Source of the DNA: Methylobacterium sp. GXS13
Lineage (GTDB): Bacteria; Pseudomonadota; Alphaproteobacteria; Rhizobiales; Beijerinckiaceae
NCBI RefSeq assembly: GCF_001455965.1
Contig: NZ_LKKO01000001.1
Location: 248,001-312,000 of the forward strand
Direction: 5' to 3'
DNA length: 64,000 bases
Shown in pieces: positions 18,737 to 26,206 of this stretch. Position numbers and translations under genes: made by a program. The notes beneath the pieces were generated by a model. The model did no database searches. It was not told where the DNA came from and saw nothing but the letters and a program-made list of their open reading frames with translations. Within the stretch, counting starts at the first letter, position 1, and the number at the start of each line of letters is the position of its first letter.

Positions 18737-20173
18737 TTGAAACGCTCGCGCCGCACCAAGATCGTCGCCACCCTCGGCCCGGCTTCGGATTCGCCGGAGA
18801 TGATCGAACGCCTGTTCCGGGCGGGCGTGGACGTGTTCCGGCTCAACATGAGCCATCTCCCCCGCGAAAAACTGCCCGAGAAGGTCGAGGTGATCCGGGC
18901 GATCGAGCGCGAGGCCAAGCACCCGATCGGCATTCTGGTCGATCTGCAGGGACCGAAGCTCCGGCTCGGCACCTTCGCGGAAGGCGCCGTGATGATCGAG
19001 ACCGGCGCGACCTTCGTGCTCGACGGCGACCCGACCCCCGGCGATGCCCTCCGCTGCCACCTGCCGCATCCGGAGATCTTGGAGGCCCTCGAAGCCGGCC
19101 ACGCGATCCTGCTGGACGACGGCAAGCTGCGGCTGACCGTTCTCGAAACCTCGGAGAACCGGGCGGTCACCCGCGTCGAGGTCGGCGGCAAGATCTCGAA
19201 CCGCAAGGGCGTGTCGCTGCCCCACACGGTGATCCCGGTCCCGGCGATGACCGAGAAGGACCGAGCCGACCTCGATGCCGGCCTGAATGCCGGGGCCGAC
19301 TGGATTGCCGTCTCCTTCGTGCAGCGTCCCGAGGACGTGGCCGAGGTCAAGAAGGTCTGCGCCGGCCGCGCCCTGGTCATGGCCAAGATCGAGAAGCCGC
19401 AGGCCCTGACCCGTCTCGACGAGATCATCGAGATCTCGGACGGCCTGATGGTCGCCCGCGGCGATCTCGGCGTGGAGATGCCGCTGGAGCAGGTGCCCGG
19501 CGTGCAGAAGCGGATCACCCGCAGCGCGCGCCGGTTCGGCAAGCCCGTGGTGGTCGCGACCCAGATGCTCGAATCGATGATCACGGCGCCGGTCCCGACC
19601 CGCGCCGAGGTCTCAGACGTGGCGACCGCGGTCTACGAGGGCGCGGATGCGGTGATGCTCTCGGCCGAGAGCGCTTCGGGCGCATTCCCAGTCGGGGCCG
19701 TGGAGACGATGAACCGCATCGCCGAGCAGGTGGAGCGCGACGCGGTCTACTGGTCGATCATCCGGGCGCAGAGCGCGACCCCGGACGAGACCGCCGCCGA
19801 CGCCATTGCGGCGGCCGCCCACCAGATGGTCGACGCCCTGAACCTCGACGCGATCATGGCCTGGACCAATTCCGGCTCGACCGCCTTGCGCCTGTCGCGC
19901 GAGCGCCCGAACGCCACGGTGATCGCCCTGACGCCCCGGCGCGAGACCGCCCGCCGCTTGGCGCTCGCCTGGGGGACGCACCCGATCGTGACCAAGGATG
20001 CCAGCGACGTGGACGACATGTCGTTCCGCGCCGCCAAATTCGCCGTGCGCGAGAAATTCGCCGCGGTGGGCGACCGGGTGATTGTTGTGGCCGGCCTGCC
20101 CTTCGGGACGCCGGGCGCGACGAACCTCGTGCGGCTGACCTTCATCACCCGGGAGCACGCCGAGAAGGCGTGA
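18737..20173 (+). CDS. pyk: Pyruvate kinase
   Basis: Converts phosphoenolpyruvate and ADP to pyruvate and ATP. From TTG 18737 the product is 478 residues and begins like other PykA proteins (KRSRRTKIVATLGPASDSPE); a GGAGG seven bases before this TTG supports it over ATG 18656, which would add 27 unconserved residues. Seen: VDLQGPKLRLG, the catalytic lysine motif LVMAKIEKPQAL, MVARGDLGVEMP, VVVATQMLESMI, and ADAVMLSAESASG. It follows the DUF1036 gene closely and probably belongs to the gckA transcript. Confidence 0.97.
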   Translation: MKRSRRTKIVATLGPASDSPEMIERLFRAGVDVFRLNMSHLPREKLPEKVEVIRAIEREAKHPIGILVDLQGPKLRLGTFAEGAVMIETGATFVLDGDPTPGDALRCHLPHPEILEALEAGHAILLDDGKLRLTVLETSENRAVTRVEVGGKISNRKGVSLPHTVIPVPAMTEKDRADLDAGLNAGADWIAVSFVQRPEDVAEVKKVCAGRALVMAKIEKPQALTRLDEIIEISDGLMVARGDLGVEMPLEQVPGVQKRITRSARRFGKPVVVATQMLESMITAPVPTRAEVSDVATAVYEGADAVMLSAESASGAFPVGAVETMNRIAEQVERDAVYWSIIRAQSATPDETAADAIAAAAHQMVDALNLDAIMAWTNSGSTALRLSRERPNATVIALTPRRETARRLALAWGTHPIVTKDASDVDDMSFRAAKFAVREKFAAVGDRVIVVAGLPFGTPGATNLVRLTFITREHAEKA

Positions 20174-20232
20174 GGTCCGGCAGTTTGCATCGTCGTGGTC
20201 CGAAAGCCGGAACTCATCGTTCGGATGAAGGA

Positions 20233-21243
20233 CTAATCCTTGAAGAGCGGCGCCGCCTCGCGCCGCTCACCAGCGAACCGGGCGATCTCCTCGGTCAGGC
20301 GCTCGGCCGCCACGAAATGGAGCATGTGACCGATCCCGGGCAGCAGAACGAGCCGCGCGCCGGGAATCGCCTTGGCCAGCGGGATCGCCTGGGTCTCGCT
20401 GCGGACGATCGGATCGGCCTCGCCGGAAATCACCAGGGTCGGGACGCGGAGATCGCCGTAGCGCGGGCTCTGCGCTGCCAGGGCGGCCGGTAGCCCGACG
20501 AGATCCTGCACATTAGCAAGGAGGGTTCCGGGCCGCAGCACGAGAGCGGCGCGGACCGCCTCCGCGTAACCCGGAGTCTCCTGCTGAGGCAGGAAGACCC
20601 GCTTCGCCGTTTCCGGCAGATAATATTGGGCGAGCGGCGGACCGATGGTGCGGCTCAGCAGCCAAGCCACGGGTGGTTTCAGCGCCAGACGCCAGTACCA
20701 GGGCAGCACCAGCATCCGCGCCGGCATCGGCATGGCGACGGGGGCCGCGAGGACCAGCCCCGACACCCGCTCAGGATGATCGAGAGCTAGTGCCAGGGCG
20801 AGCGCTCCGGCCCAGGAATGGCCGAACACCAACGCCGGACCGACACCCAGCGTCTCCAGCGCTTCCGCGACGATCTGCGCCTGGGCGGCCGGCGCGGCGG
20901 CTGAACGTCCGTCGATGCGGTCGCTCCAGCCGAATCCCGGCCGGTCGAAGGCGATGACGCGAAAGCCCTTCTCGGCCAGGCGGCGCCCGAAGCCCTCCAT
21001 CGGATCGGAGGCGTTGGCCGAGGCTCCATGCAGCAGGATCACCGGGGGACCGTCGGCCGGCCCGGCCTGGATCGTCGCCAGGTGCCCGCCAGCGACATCG
21101 ACGAAAGGACCGGCCGGCGGATTCTCGGCACCGACCCGCAGTGTGATGATGAGGCTCGCCACCGCGCCGAGCGCCAGAACCAGACCCAGGATCGCGACCG
21201 GGAGAGCGAGAAGTGTGAGGAGGAGGCCGGCCACGCGGCTCAC
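20233..21243 (-). CDS. Alpha/beta hydrolase, membrane-anchored
   Basis: 336 residues. An N-terminal transmembrane helix (5-36) is followed by an alpha/beta-hydrolase domain: VILLHGASANASDPM (oxyanion region), VFGHSWAGALAL with the nucleophilic serine in G-x-S-x-G, GEADPIV with the acid, and LPGIGHMLHF with the catalytic histidine. The substrate is unknown; the closest general type is the epoxide hydrolase/haloperoxidase-like group. Its start overlaps the stop of the upstream TPR gene by four bases (ATGA), so the two are translated together. Confidence 0.88.
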   Translation of the reverse strand: MSRVAGLLLTLLALPVAILGLVLALGAVASLIITLRVGAENPPAGPFVDVAGGHLATIQAGPADGPPVILLHGASANASDPMEGFGRRLAEKGFRVIAFDRPGFGWSDRIDGRSAAAPAAQAQIVAEALETLGVGPALVFGHSWAGALALALALDHPERVSGLVLAAPVAMPMPARMLVLPWYWRLALKPPVAWLLSRTIGPPLAQYYLPETAKRVFLPQQETPGYAEAVRAALVLRPGTLLANVQDLVGLPAALAAQSPRYGDLRVPTLVISGEADPIVRSETQAIPLAKAIPGARLVLLPGIGHMLHFVAAERLTEEIARFAGERREAAPLFKD

Positions 21244-21842
21244 AGGTCGCGGCCGTCGACCTCAGGCGCCAGGCGGTCGACTGCCTCGCCGATCTTCTCC
21301 ATCGTCGGATAGAGCGCCTTGGCCCGGCGGAAGGCCGCCAGCGCCCGGGCCTTGTCGTCGAGGGATTCGTAGATCCGCCCCATGGCGGCCCAAGCCTCGA
21401 AATGGCGCGGCTCCAGAACCAGGGCGCGTCGCAGATCGGCGATGGCGTCGTCCTTGTCGGTCAGGAGCCAGAACACCGTGGCGCGCCGGTTCCAGCCTTC
21501 GGGCCAGTTCGGCTCCAGGGCGGTGACACGATCCATCAGTTCGGCGGCTAGGGGGAAGTCGTGGGCCGCGATGGCCTGTCGGGCGCGGTCGGTGAGCAGG
21601 TCTGCGGTCGGACTGCCGGAGGTGTCGAGGCGGCGCTCGATCAGCTTGGCGATGCCCTTCGCCTCGGCCGGATCGTCGCTGGCGCGCAGGCGCGCGAACA
21701 GGTCGTCGAGGCTCACGGGCTTCGGTGCCGGCTTCGCCTCGGGCGCCGGACGACCGGACCGGCCCGCATCCGGAGCTGCCGCGGCGGCCGACACGAAGAC
21801 CGGGAGGCAGATCAGGGCGGCGAAAAGGCGGGTCGGCATCAT
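21240..21842 (-). CDS. Exported tetratricopeptide-repeat protein
   Basis: 200 residues with a signal peptide ending at VSAAAAAP, a proline-rich linker, and three TPR-like helix pairs between residues 75 and 185 (ARQAIAAHDFPLAAELMDRV, DDAIADLRRALVLEPRHFEA, LDDKARALAAFRRAKALYP). Such proteins scaffold periplasmic complexes. It overlaps the downstream hydrolase gene by 4 bp. Two adjacent ATG codons make the exact start uncertain by one residue. Confidence 0.85.
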   Translation of the reverse strand: MMPTRLFAALICLPVFVSAAAAAPDAGRSGRPAPEAKPAPKPVSLDDLFARLRASDDPAEAKGIAKLIERRLDTSGSPTADLLTDRARQAIAAHDFPLAAELMDRVTALEPNWPEGWNRRATVFWLLTDKDDAIADLRRALVLEPRHFEAWAAMGRIYESLDDKARALAAFRRAKALYPTMEKIGEAVDRLAPEVDGRDL

Positions 21843-21897
21843 CGCGCCAGAGTGTGCGCGGGTGCGCGCCTCGTCAACGTGCCGCGGTGCCGCGCAC

Positions 21898-21938
21898 GCG
21901 AAAGCAGCCGCGACCCGGACGGGTGCGGCTGCTTTCGC
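21898..21938 (-). terminator. Long hairpin after rpmJ
   Basis: Perfect 14-bp stem GCGAAAGCAGCCGC/GCGGCTGCTTTCGC with an inner ACCC/GGGT extension, 35 bp after the rpmJ stop on the minus strand. A T run is present only as TTT inside the stem. It is probably the rpmJ terminator. Confidence 0.75.
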
Positions 21939-21972
21939 AATGTCGAGCTCAGCCGAAGCTGAGCCGCAGATC

Positions 21973-22098
21973 TCAGCCCTGGCGGGCCTTAAAGCGCTTC
22001 TGGGTCTTGTTGATCACGTAGACCCGGCCCTTGCGGCGCACGAGCTGGTTGTCGCGGTGACGGCCGCGCAGGGACTTGAGGGAGTTACGGATCTTCAT
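21973..22098 (-). CDS. rpmJ: Ribosomal protein bL36 (C-minus form)
   Basis: 41-residue 50S protein beginning [20 protein letters not shown] and ending [12 protein letters not shown]. It lacks the four zinc-binding cysteine/histidine ligands of the classic L36, which is the normal alphaproteobacterial type with the insertion of [11 protein letters not shown]. It is monocistronic here with its own terminator. The ATG at 22098 is chosen by homology; the frame continues upstream without similarity. Confidence 0.97.
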   Translation of the reverse strand: MKIRNSLKSLRGRHRDNQLVRRKGRVYVINKTQKRFKARQG

Positions 22099-22264
22099 CG
22101 GTTTCTCGAGCCCAGATGGGGCCGTCCATTCAAGGGGGATCGGGAACGTGGTCACGAGGCGGGACGCGACGATCGCGTCCAGCGATCACGGCACACGCAT
22201 CGCGGGATGGCGCCGCCATATCAGGATTCGCCACCGCAAGGCAAGGCGTCGCAGGCGCGATGCC

Positions 22265-22882
22265 TCAATGCACGCTGTCGACATGCGGCACCGCCGCTGT
22301 GACGACGAGTTGCCGCCCGATCTCGTGCAGCAGCGCGTCCATCAGCGGCTTCAAGCGCTCGAAGTCGACGCCCGACAGGCCTTCGGCCGTCGTGAACAGT
22401 GCCAGCGCCAGTTCGGCCACCCGGTCGATCCCACCCTTCTGGCCGTCGATCGCGCAGAAGGTGGCCTCGTCGATGTAACCGTCCCGGCTGCTCTCGGTCA
22501 CGTCGATGATGATGCCGCGGGCCTCGCTGACGGTCCCGTCCGGACCGATGACGAAGCGGCCCCGCGCCAGCACCCAGCGCACGTCGTCCGGCGCCAGCAC
22601 AGTGCGGTACTGGGCGACGTAGAGGCCGCCGTTGCGCTGGAGGTTTCTCACGATCGACCCGATACGCGGCTGGTCGTCCGGATGGATCCGCGCGAAGAAC
22701 AGCGCGTAGCTCGTGTCATGCCCTGTCGCCGTTCGCGGGATGCCGAGCATCGTCGCGGCGACGGAGTCGCAACGCACGACGTCGTCGGCGATTCGCCACT
22801 CCCAGGTCCCGACATTCGTGGCAGCGAGCGCCCTGGCAACGATTTGCGTGTCCTGCCGCTTCTGCTGCGCGCTGACGCCCAC
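22265..22882 (-). CDS. PAS-domain protein
   Basis: 205 residues. A PAS/PAC unit covers about residues 15-130: ALAATNVGTWEWRIADDVVR, FFARIHPDDQPRI, QYRTVLAPDDVRWVLARGRF and GIIIDVTESS, the typical PAS_3 signature. The remaining 75 residues are helical and match no output domain such as HisKA, GGDEF or HWE kinase. It may be a stand-alone sensor that acts through a partner, or a shortened histidine kinase. No two-component gene is adjacent. The ligand is unknown. Confidence 0.85.
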   Translation of the reverse strand: MGVSAQQKRQDTQIVARALAATNVGTWEWRIADDVVRCDSVAATMLGIPRTATGHDTSYALFFARIHPDDQPRIGSIVRNLQRNGGLYVAQYRTVLAPDDVRWVLARGRFVIGPDGTVSEARGIIIDVTESSRDGYIDEATFCAIDGQKGGIDRVAELALALFTTAEGLSGVDFERLKPLMDALLHEIGRQLVVTAAVPHVDSVH

Positions 22883-23022
22883 AGATCCTGCCTCCGAAAC
22901 TGAATGATGTCATCGTCCGCAGAGGCGGTATCTGGTCGACACGTTACCGCGAAGCGCGATCGCGCACAACGCAAACGGCTTCCGGCCCCGGTTCCATCCC
23001 CATGGGCCGAAAGGCTTTTCGC

Positions 23023-23595
23023 TCAGGCCCGTGCGTAGGTGCCGATGAGCTTACCCTTGCCGATCACAGTTCCACGCATGGCGTCGAGAAGGGCGCCGCG
23101 GCCGGGATCCTCGGGCAGATCGAGGACGCGCCCCAGCGCGTAGAGCTGGAAGAGATAAGCGTGGCTGCCGTGGCCGCTCGGCGGATCGGGCGGGAGCCAT
23201 TCGGACTTGAGGAAGCTGTTCTTGCCGAGGCTTGTCCCGTCCGCCGACCGGCCAGGCCCCGGCAGCGTTCCTTCTGCGAGGCCGGCAGTGGCGGGCTGCA
23301 GATGCCAGACGATGAGATGAACGAGCGGCTGCGGCGTCGGGCTGCCGGCATCCTCGACCAGCAGGACCAGGGCAGCGGTCCCGGCCGGCAGATCGCTCCA
23401 GGCGAGGGGCGGGGAGGTCCCTGGCCCGTCCGCGGTGAAGCGGGCGGGGATCTCCGTCCCGTCCGCGAAGGCCGGACTCGTCAAGGTCACTGTCTCCGGG
23501 ATGTCGGCGAACGCCGCGTGATAGGCGGTCTTCTCCATCCCGGCCTTGAGGCCGGACAGGGCCTCGCCGACCGCACTTGGAATCTTCTCGAGCAT
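23023..23595 (-). CDS. YbhB/YbcL-type PEBP protein
   Basis: 190 residues of the phosphatidylethanolamine-binding (Raf kinase inhibitor-like) family. Seen: LTSPAFADGTEIPARFTADG, SPPLAWSDLPAGTAALVLLV with the DPD-like ligand loop replaced by EDAGSP, PLVHLIVWHL, and GHGSHAYLFQLYALG with the conserved H-x-Y-x-F-x-L-Y. There is no signal peptide. The bacterial function is unresolved. It lies 46 nt downstream of ubiG on the same strand. Confidence 0.9.
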   Translation of the reverse strand: MLEKIPSAVGEALSGLKAGMEKTAYHAAFADIPETVTLTSPAFADGTEIPARFTADGPGTSPPLAWSDLPAGTAALVLLVEDAGSPTPQPLVHLIVWHLQPATAGLAEGTLPGPGRSADGTSLGKNSFLKSEWLPPDPPSGHGSHAYLFQLYALGRVLDLPEDPGRGALLDAMRGTVIGKGKLIGTYARA

Positions 23596-23641
23596 GCTCT
23601 GGGTCTCCGCTGCGGTCTCAACCGCGAACGGCGGTTCCGGT

Positions 23642-24403
23642 TCAGCCCCGGCGCTCGGCCGCGACCATGTAGTTCACGGCCTTGTCCCGGCCGGTGCGCC
23701 AGCCATCCGTCAGAGGATTGTAGGCGACGCCGATCGTATCGGTGACGTCGAGGCCGCCCGCCCGGATCGCGCGGGCGAACTCCTGCGGCGTCACGAACTT
23801 TGCCCAATCGTGAGTGCCCCGCGGCAGCCAGCCGAGCACGTACTCGGCGCCGACAATGGCCAGCGCGAAGGAGCGCATCGTCCGGTTCAGGGTCGCCCCG
23901 AACAGCATGCCGCCGGGCTTCACGGCCGCGCAGGCGGTGCGAACGAAGGCCGGCATGTCCGAGACGTGCTCGACCACCTCCATGATCAGCACGGCGTCGA
24001 AGCTCTGGCCCGCGGCGACAATGGCCTCGATGGTCTCGCCGCGGTAATCGACCGGTACGCCCGCCGCCTCGGCATGGGCGCGGGCCACCGCGATGTTCTG
24101 CTCCGCCGGATCGAGGCCGGTGACCTTGGCACCGAGCCGGGCCAGGGGTTCCGAAAGCACGCCACCGCCACAGCCGACATCGCAGATGGTCAGCCCATCC
24201 AGCGGAAACGGCGCCTGCGGATCCCGGCCGAAGCGCCGGCACAGAGCGGTGCGGATATAGGCCAGCCGGACCGGGTTGAACCGGTGGAGCACACGCATCG
24301 GCCCGGCCTCGTCCCACCAAGTGGCGGCGAGCGCGTCGAACCGCGCGACCTCGCCGCGATCGACGAAGCCGTCCGTACCGGTATTCGTGGCTGTCCTATC
24401 CAT
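23642..24403 (-). CDS. ubiG: Bifunctional ubiquinone O-methyltransferase UbiG
   Basis: SAM-dependent enzyme that carries out both O-methylations in ubiquinone synthesis, at the membrane surface. From the ATG at 24403 the product has 253 residues. Seen: FDALAATWWDEAGPMRVLH (UbiG-specific W-W-D), ICDVGCGGGVLSEPLARLG as SAM motif I, VTGLDPAEQNI, and DAVLIMEVVEHV as motif II. The frame is open 51 codons further upstream, but those residues are not UbiG-like. It is divergent from lysC. Confidence 0.95.
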   Translation of the reverse strand: MDRTATNTGTDGFVDRGEVARFDALAATWWDEAGPMRVLHRFNPVRLAYIRTALCRRFGRDPQAPFPLDGLTICDVGCGGGVLSEPLARLGAKVTGLDPAEQNIAVARAHAEAAGVPVDYRGETIEAIVAAGQSFDAVLIMEVVEHVSDMPAFVRTACAAVKPGGMLFGATLNRTMRSFALAIVGAEYVLGWLPRGTHDWAKFVTPQEFARAIRAGGLDVTDTIGVAYNPLTDGWRTGRDKAVNYMVAAERRG

Positions 24404-24569
24404 GCGCGTTCCGTCCAGACGATCCACCATCCCTGTCCGTTCATGGCCCGGAACCGCAGCGCTCGCTGAGCGATCGCGATTGAGGGCCGGCAGGTCAGGT
24501 CCTGCGCCGCCCATAGCACGGCTCTCCCGAGGCCGTCGCCGCGGCGCCGGAGCCATGTCCGGTCGGTTG

Positions 24570-24598
24570 TTGACACCTTACCGAGCCGCTTGTACCCG
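24570..24598 (+). promoter_or_regulatory. Candidate lysC promoter
   Basis: A perfect TTGACA at 24570-24575 and TACCCG at 24593-24598, separated by 17 bp, ending 68 bp before the lysC start. The -10 is poor, which is common in this GC-rich group. It lies in the ubiG-lysC divergent region. Confidence 0.35.
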
Positions 24599-24666
24599 CC
24601 GGGCACTGTCCGGGACCCGCCAGGGCGGTCCCTCTCCCAGGCGCCGGGAACCCGCGAAGAACGATC

Positions 24667-25902
24667 ATGCCCCGTCTGGTGATGAAATTCGGCGGCACCT
24701 CCGTCGCCACCGTCGACCGCATTCGCAACGTGGCCCGCCACGTCGCCCGTGAGGTCGCGGCCGGCTACGAGGTGGCCGTGATCGTGTCGGCGATGTCCGG
24801 CAAGACCAATGAGCTGGTCGACTGGGTCAAGGACGCCAACCCGCTCTACGACCCGCGGGAATACGACGCCGTCGTGGCCTCCGGGGAGCTGGTCACTGCC
24901 GGCCTGCTGGCGGTCGCCCTGCAGAAGGACGGCATCAAGGCCCGCTCCTGGCAGGGCTGGCAGATTCCCGTTGTGACCTCGGACGCGCATGGCTCCGCCC
25001 GTATCGCCGAGATCGACCCGAAGAATCTCGAGGCCGGCTTCGCCAAGGGCGAGGTCGCGGTGATCGCCGGCTTCCAGGGCATCCATCCGGAGTCCGGCCG
25101 CGTGACGACCCTCGGGCGTGGCGGCTCGGATACCTCGGCGGTGGCCGAGGCGGCCGCCATCCAGGCCGAGCGATGCGACATCTATACGGACGTGGACGGG
25201 GTCTACACCACCGATCCGCGGATCGTAACGAAGGCCCGGCGCATGGAGCGCGTGACCTTCGAGGAAATGCTGGAGATGGCGTCGCTCGGCGCCAAGGTCC
25301 TGCAGGTCCGCTCGGTGGAACTCGCCATGGTCCACCGGGTGCCGACAACGGTCCGGTCCTCCTTCGATCCGCCGGACGCCGCGCGCCCTGGCACCCTCAT
25401 CTGCGACGAGGACGACATCGTGGAACAGCAGATCATCACCGGGATCGCGTTCTCCCGGGACGAGGCGCAAATCACCCTGCGCCGGGTGAAGGACAGCCCG
25501 GGCGTCGCCGCCGCCATCTTCGGGCCGCTGGCCGACGCCAACATCAACGTCGACATGATCATCCAGACTGTGTCGGGCGACCAGTCGACCACCGACATGA
25601 CCTTCACGGTTCCGGCCGCCGAATACGAGCGCACCCGGGCGATTCTCGATCAGGCCAGCCCGCAGATCGGCTACGCGCAGATCGAGGGTGCCACCGATGT
25701 GGTGAAGGTCTCGGCGATCGGCGTCGGCATGCGCAGCCATGCTGGCGTTGCCGCCAAGGCGTTCCGGGCGCTGGCCGAGAAGGGCATCAACATCCGCGCA
25801 ATCACCACTTCGGAGATCAAGTTCTCCGTGCTCATCGACGCGGCTTATACGGAGCTTGCCGTGCGCACGCTCCACTCGCTATACGGCCTGGATCAGGCCT
25901 GA
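24667..25902 (+). CDS. lysC: Aspartate kinase
   Basis: Phosphorylates L-aspartate, committing it to lysine, methionine and threonine synthesis. 411 residues. N-terminal kinase domain with VMKFGGTSVATVDRI (5-19), VVASGELVTAGLLAV, and LGRGGSDTSAVAEAAA; EVTDVDGVYTTDPRI-type motif seen as YTDVDGVYTTDPRIV. Two C-terminal ACT domains (ITGIAFSRDEAQITLRRVKD and VVKVSAIGVGMRSHAGVAAK) suggest allosteric feedback inhibition. An internal start giving a beta subunit, as in some family members, is possible but not shown. First gene of the conserved lysC-ptsP-prfA-prmC order. Confidence 0.98.
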   Translation: MPRLVMKFGGTSVATVDRIRNVARHVAREVAAGYEVAVIVSAMSGKTNELVDWVKDANPLYDPREYDAVVASGELVTAGLLAVALQKDGIKARSWQGWQIPVVTSDAHGSARIAEIDPKNLEAGFAKGEVAVIAGFQGIHPESGRVTTLGRGGSDTSAVAEAAAIQAERCDIYTDVDGVYTTDPRIVTKARRMERVTFEEMLEMASLGAKVLQVRSVELAMVHRVPTTVRSSFDPPDAARPGTLICDEDDIVEQQIITGIAFSRDEAQITLRRVKDSPGVAAAIFGPLADANINVDMIIQTVSGDQSTTDMTFTVPAAEYERTRAILDQASPQIGYAQIEGATDVVKVSAIGVGMRSHAGVAAKAFRALAEKGINIRAITTSEIKFSVLIDAAYTELAVRTLHSLYGLDQA

Positions 25903-26206
25903 GCCTGCACGGGCTCAGTTTAGAGCGTTTCCGCGCCGAATGGATGCCGGTTCGGCGGGCGGAGGCGATCTGAAACTAGGCTTGGACGAGAGATCGAAAT
26001 CGTGTTCGATCGCGGGGCGATCGGGTGGGGTTTTGAAGGTGGATCGGGTGTCTTGAACTAGAACAGTCACGGGCCGGTCCGCCGATCCCAGAGGTGCTCT
26101 GGAGGAATGCGGCGCGGTCCATCGGGCGCCCGCCGTTTCGATGGTGGCGCCAAGGTTGCAGGGTGGTCGACGCCAAGGCCACTCGCCACGTTGGAACGAC
26201 GAACCG
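25903..26206. other. lysC-ptsP intergenic region
   Basis: 304 bp. No gene, RNA or strong hairpin recognised. Near the ptsP side there is CTTGAACTAGAACAG, two GAAC boxes only 2 bp apart; the alphaproteobacterial LexA site needs 7 bp between them, so it does not fit. A separate ptsP promoter is likely given the distance. Confidence 0.5.

Noticed and set aside
26050..26070. GAAC-TA-GAAC as a LexA box before ptsP
   Set aside because: The alphaproteobacterial LexA site has 7 bp between GAAC boxes; here there are 2.
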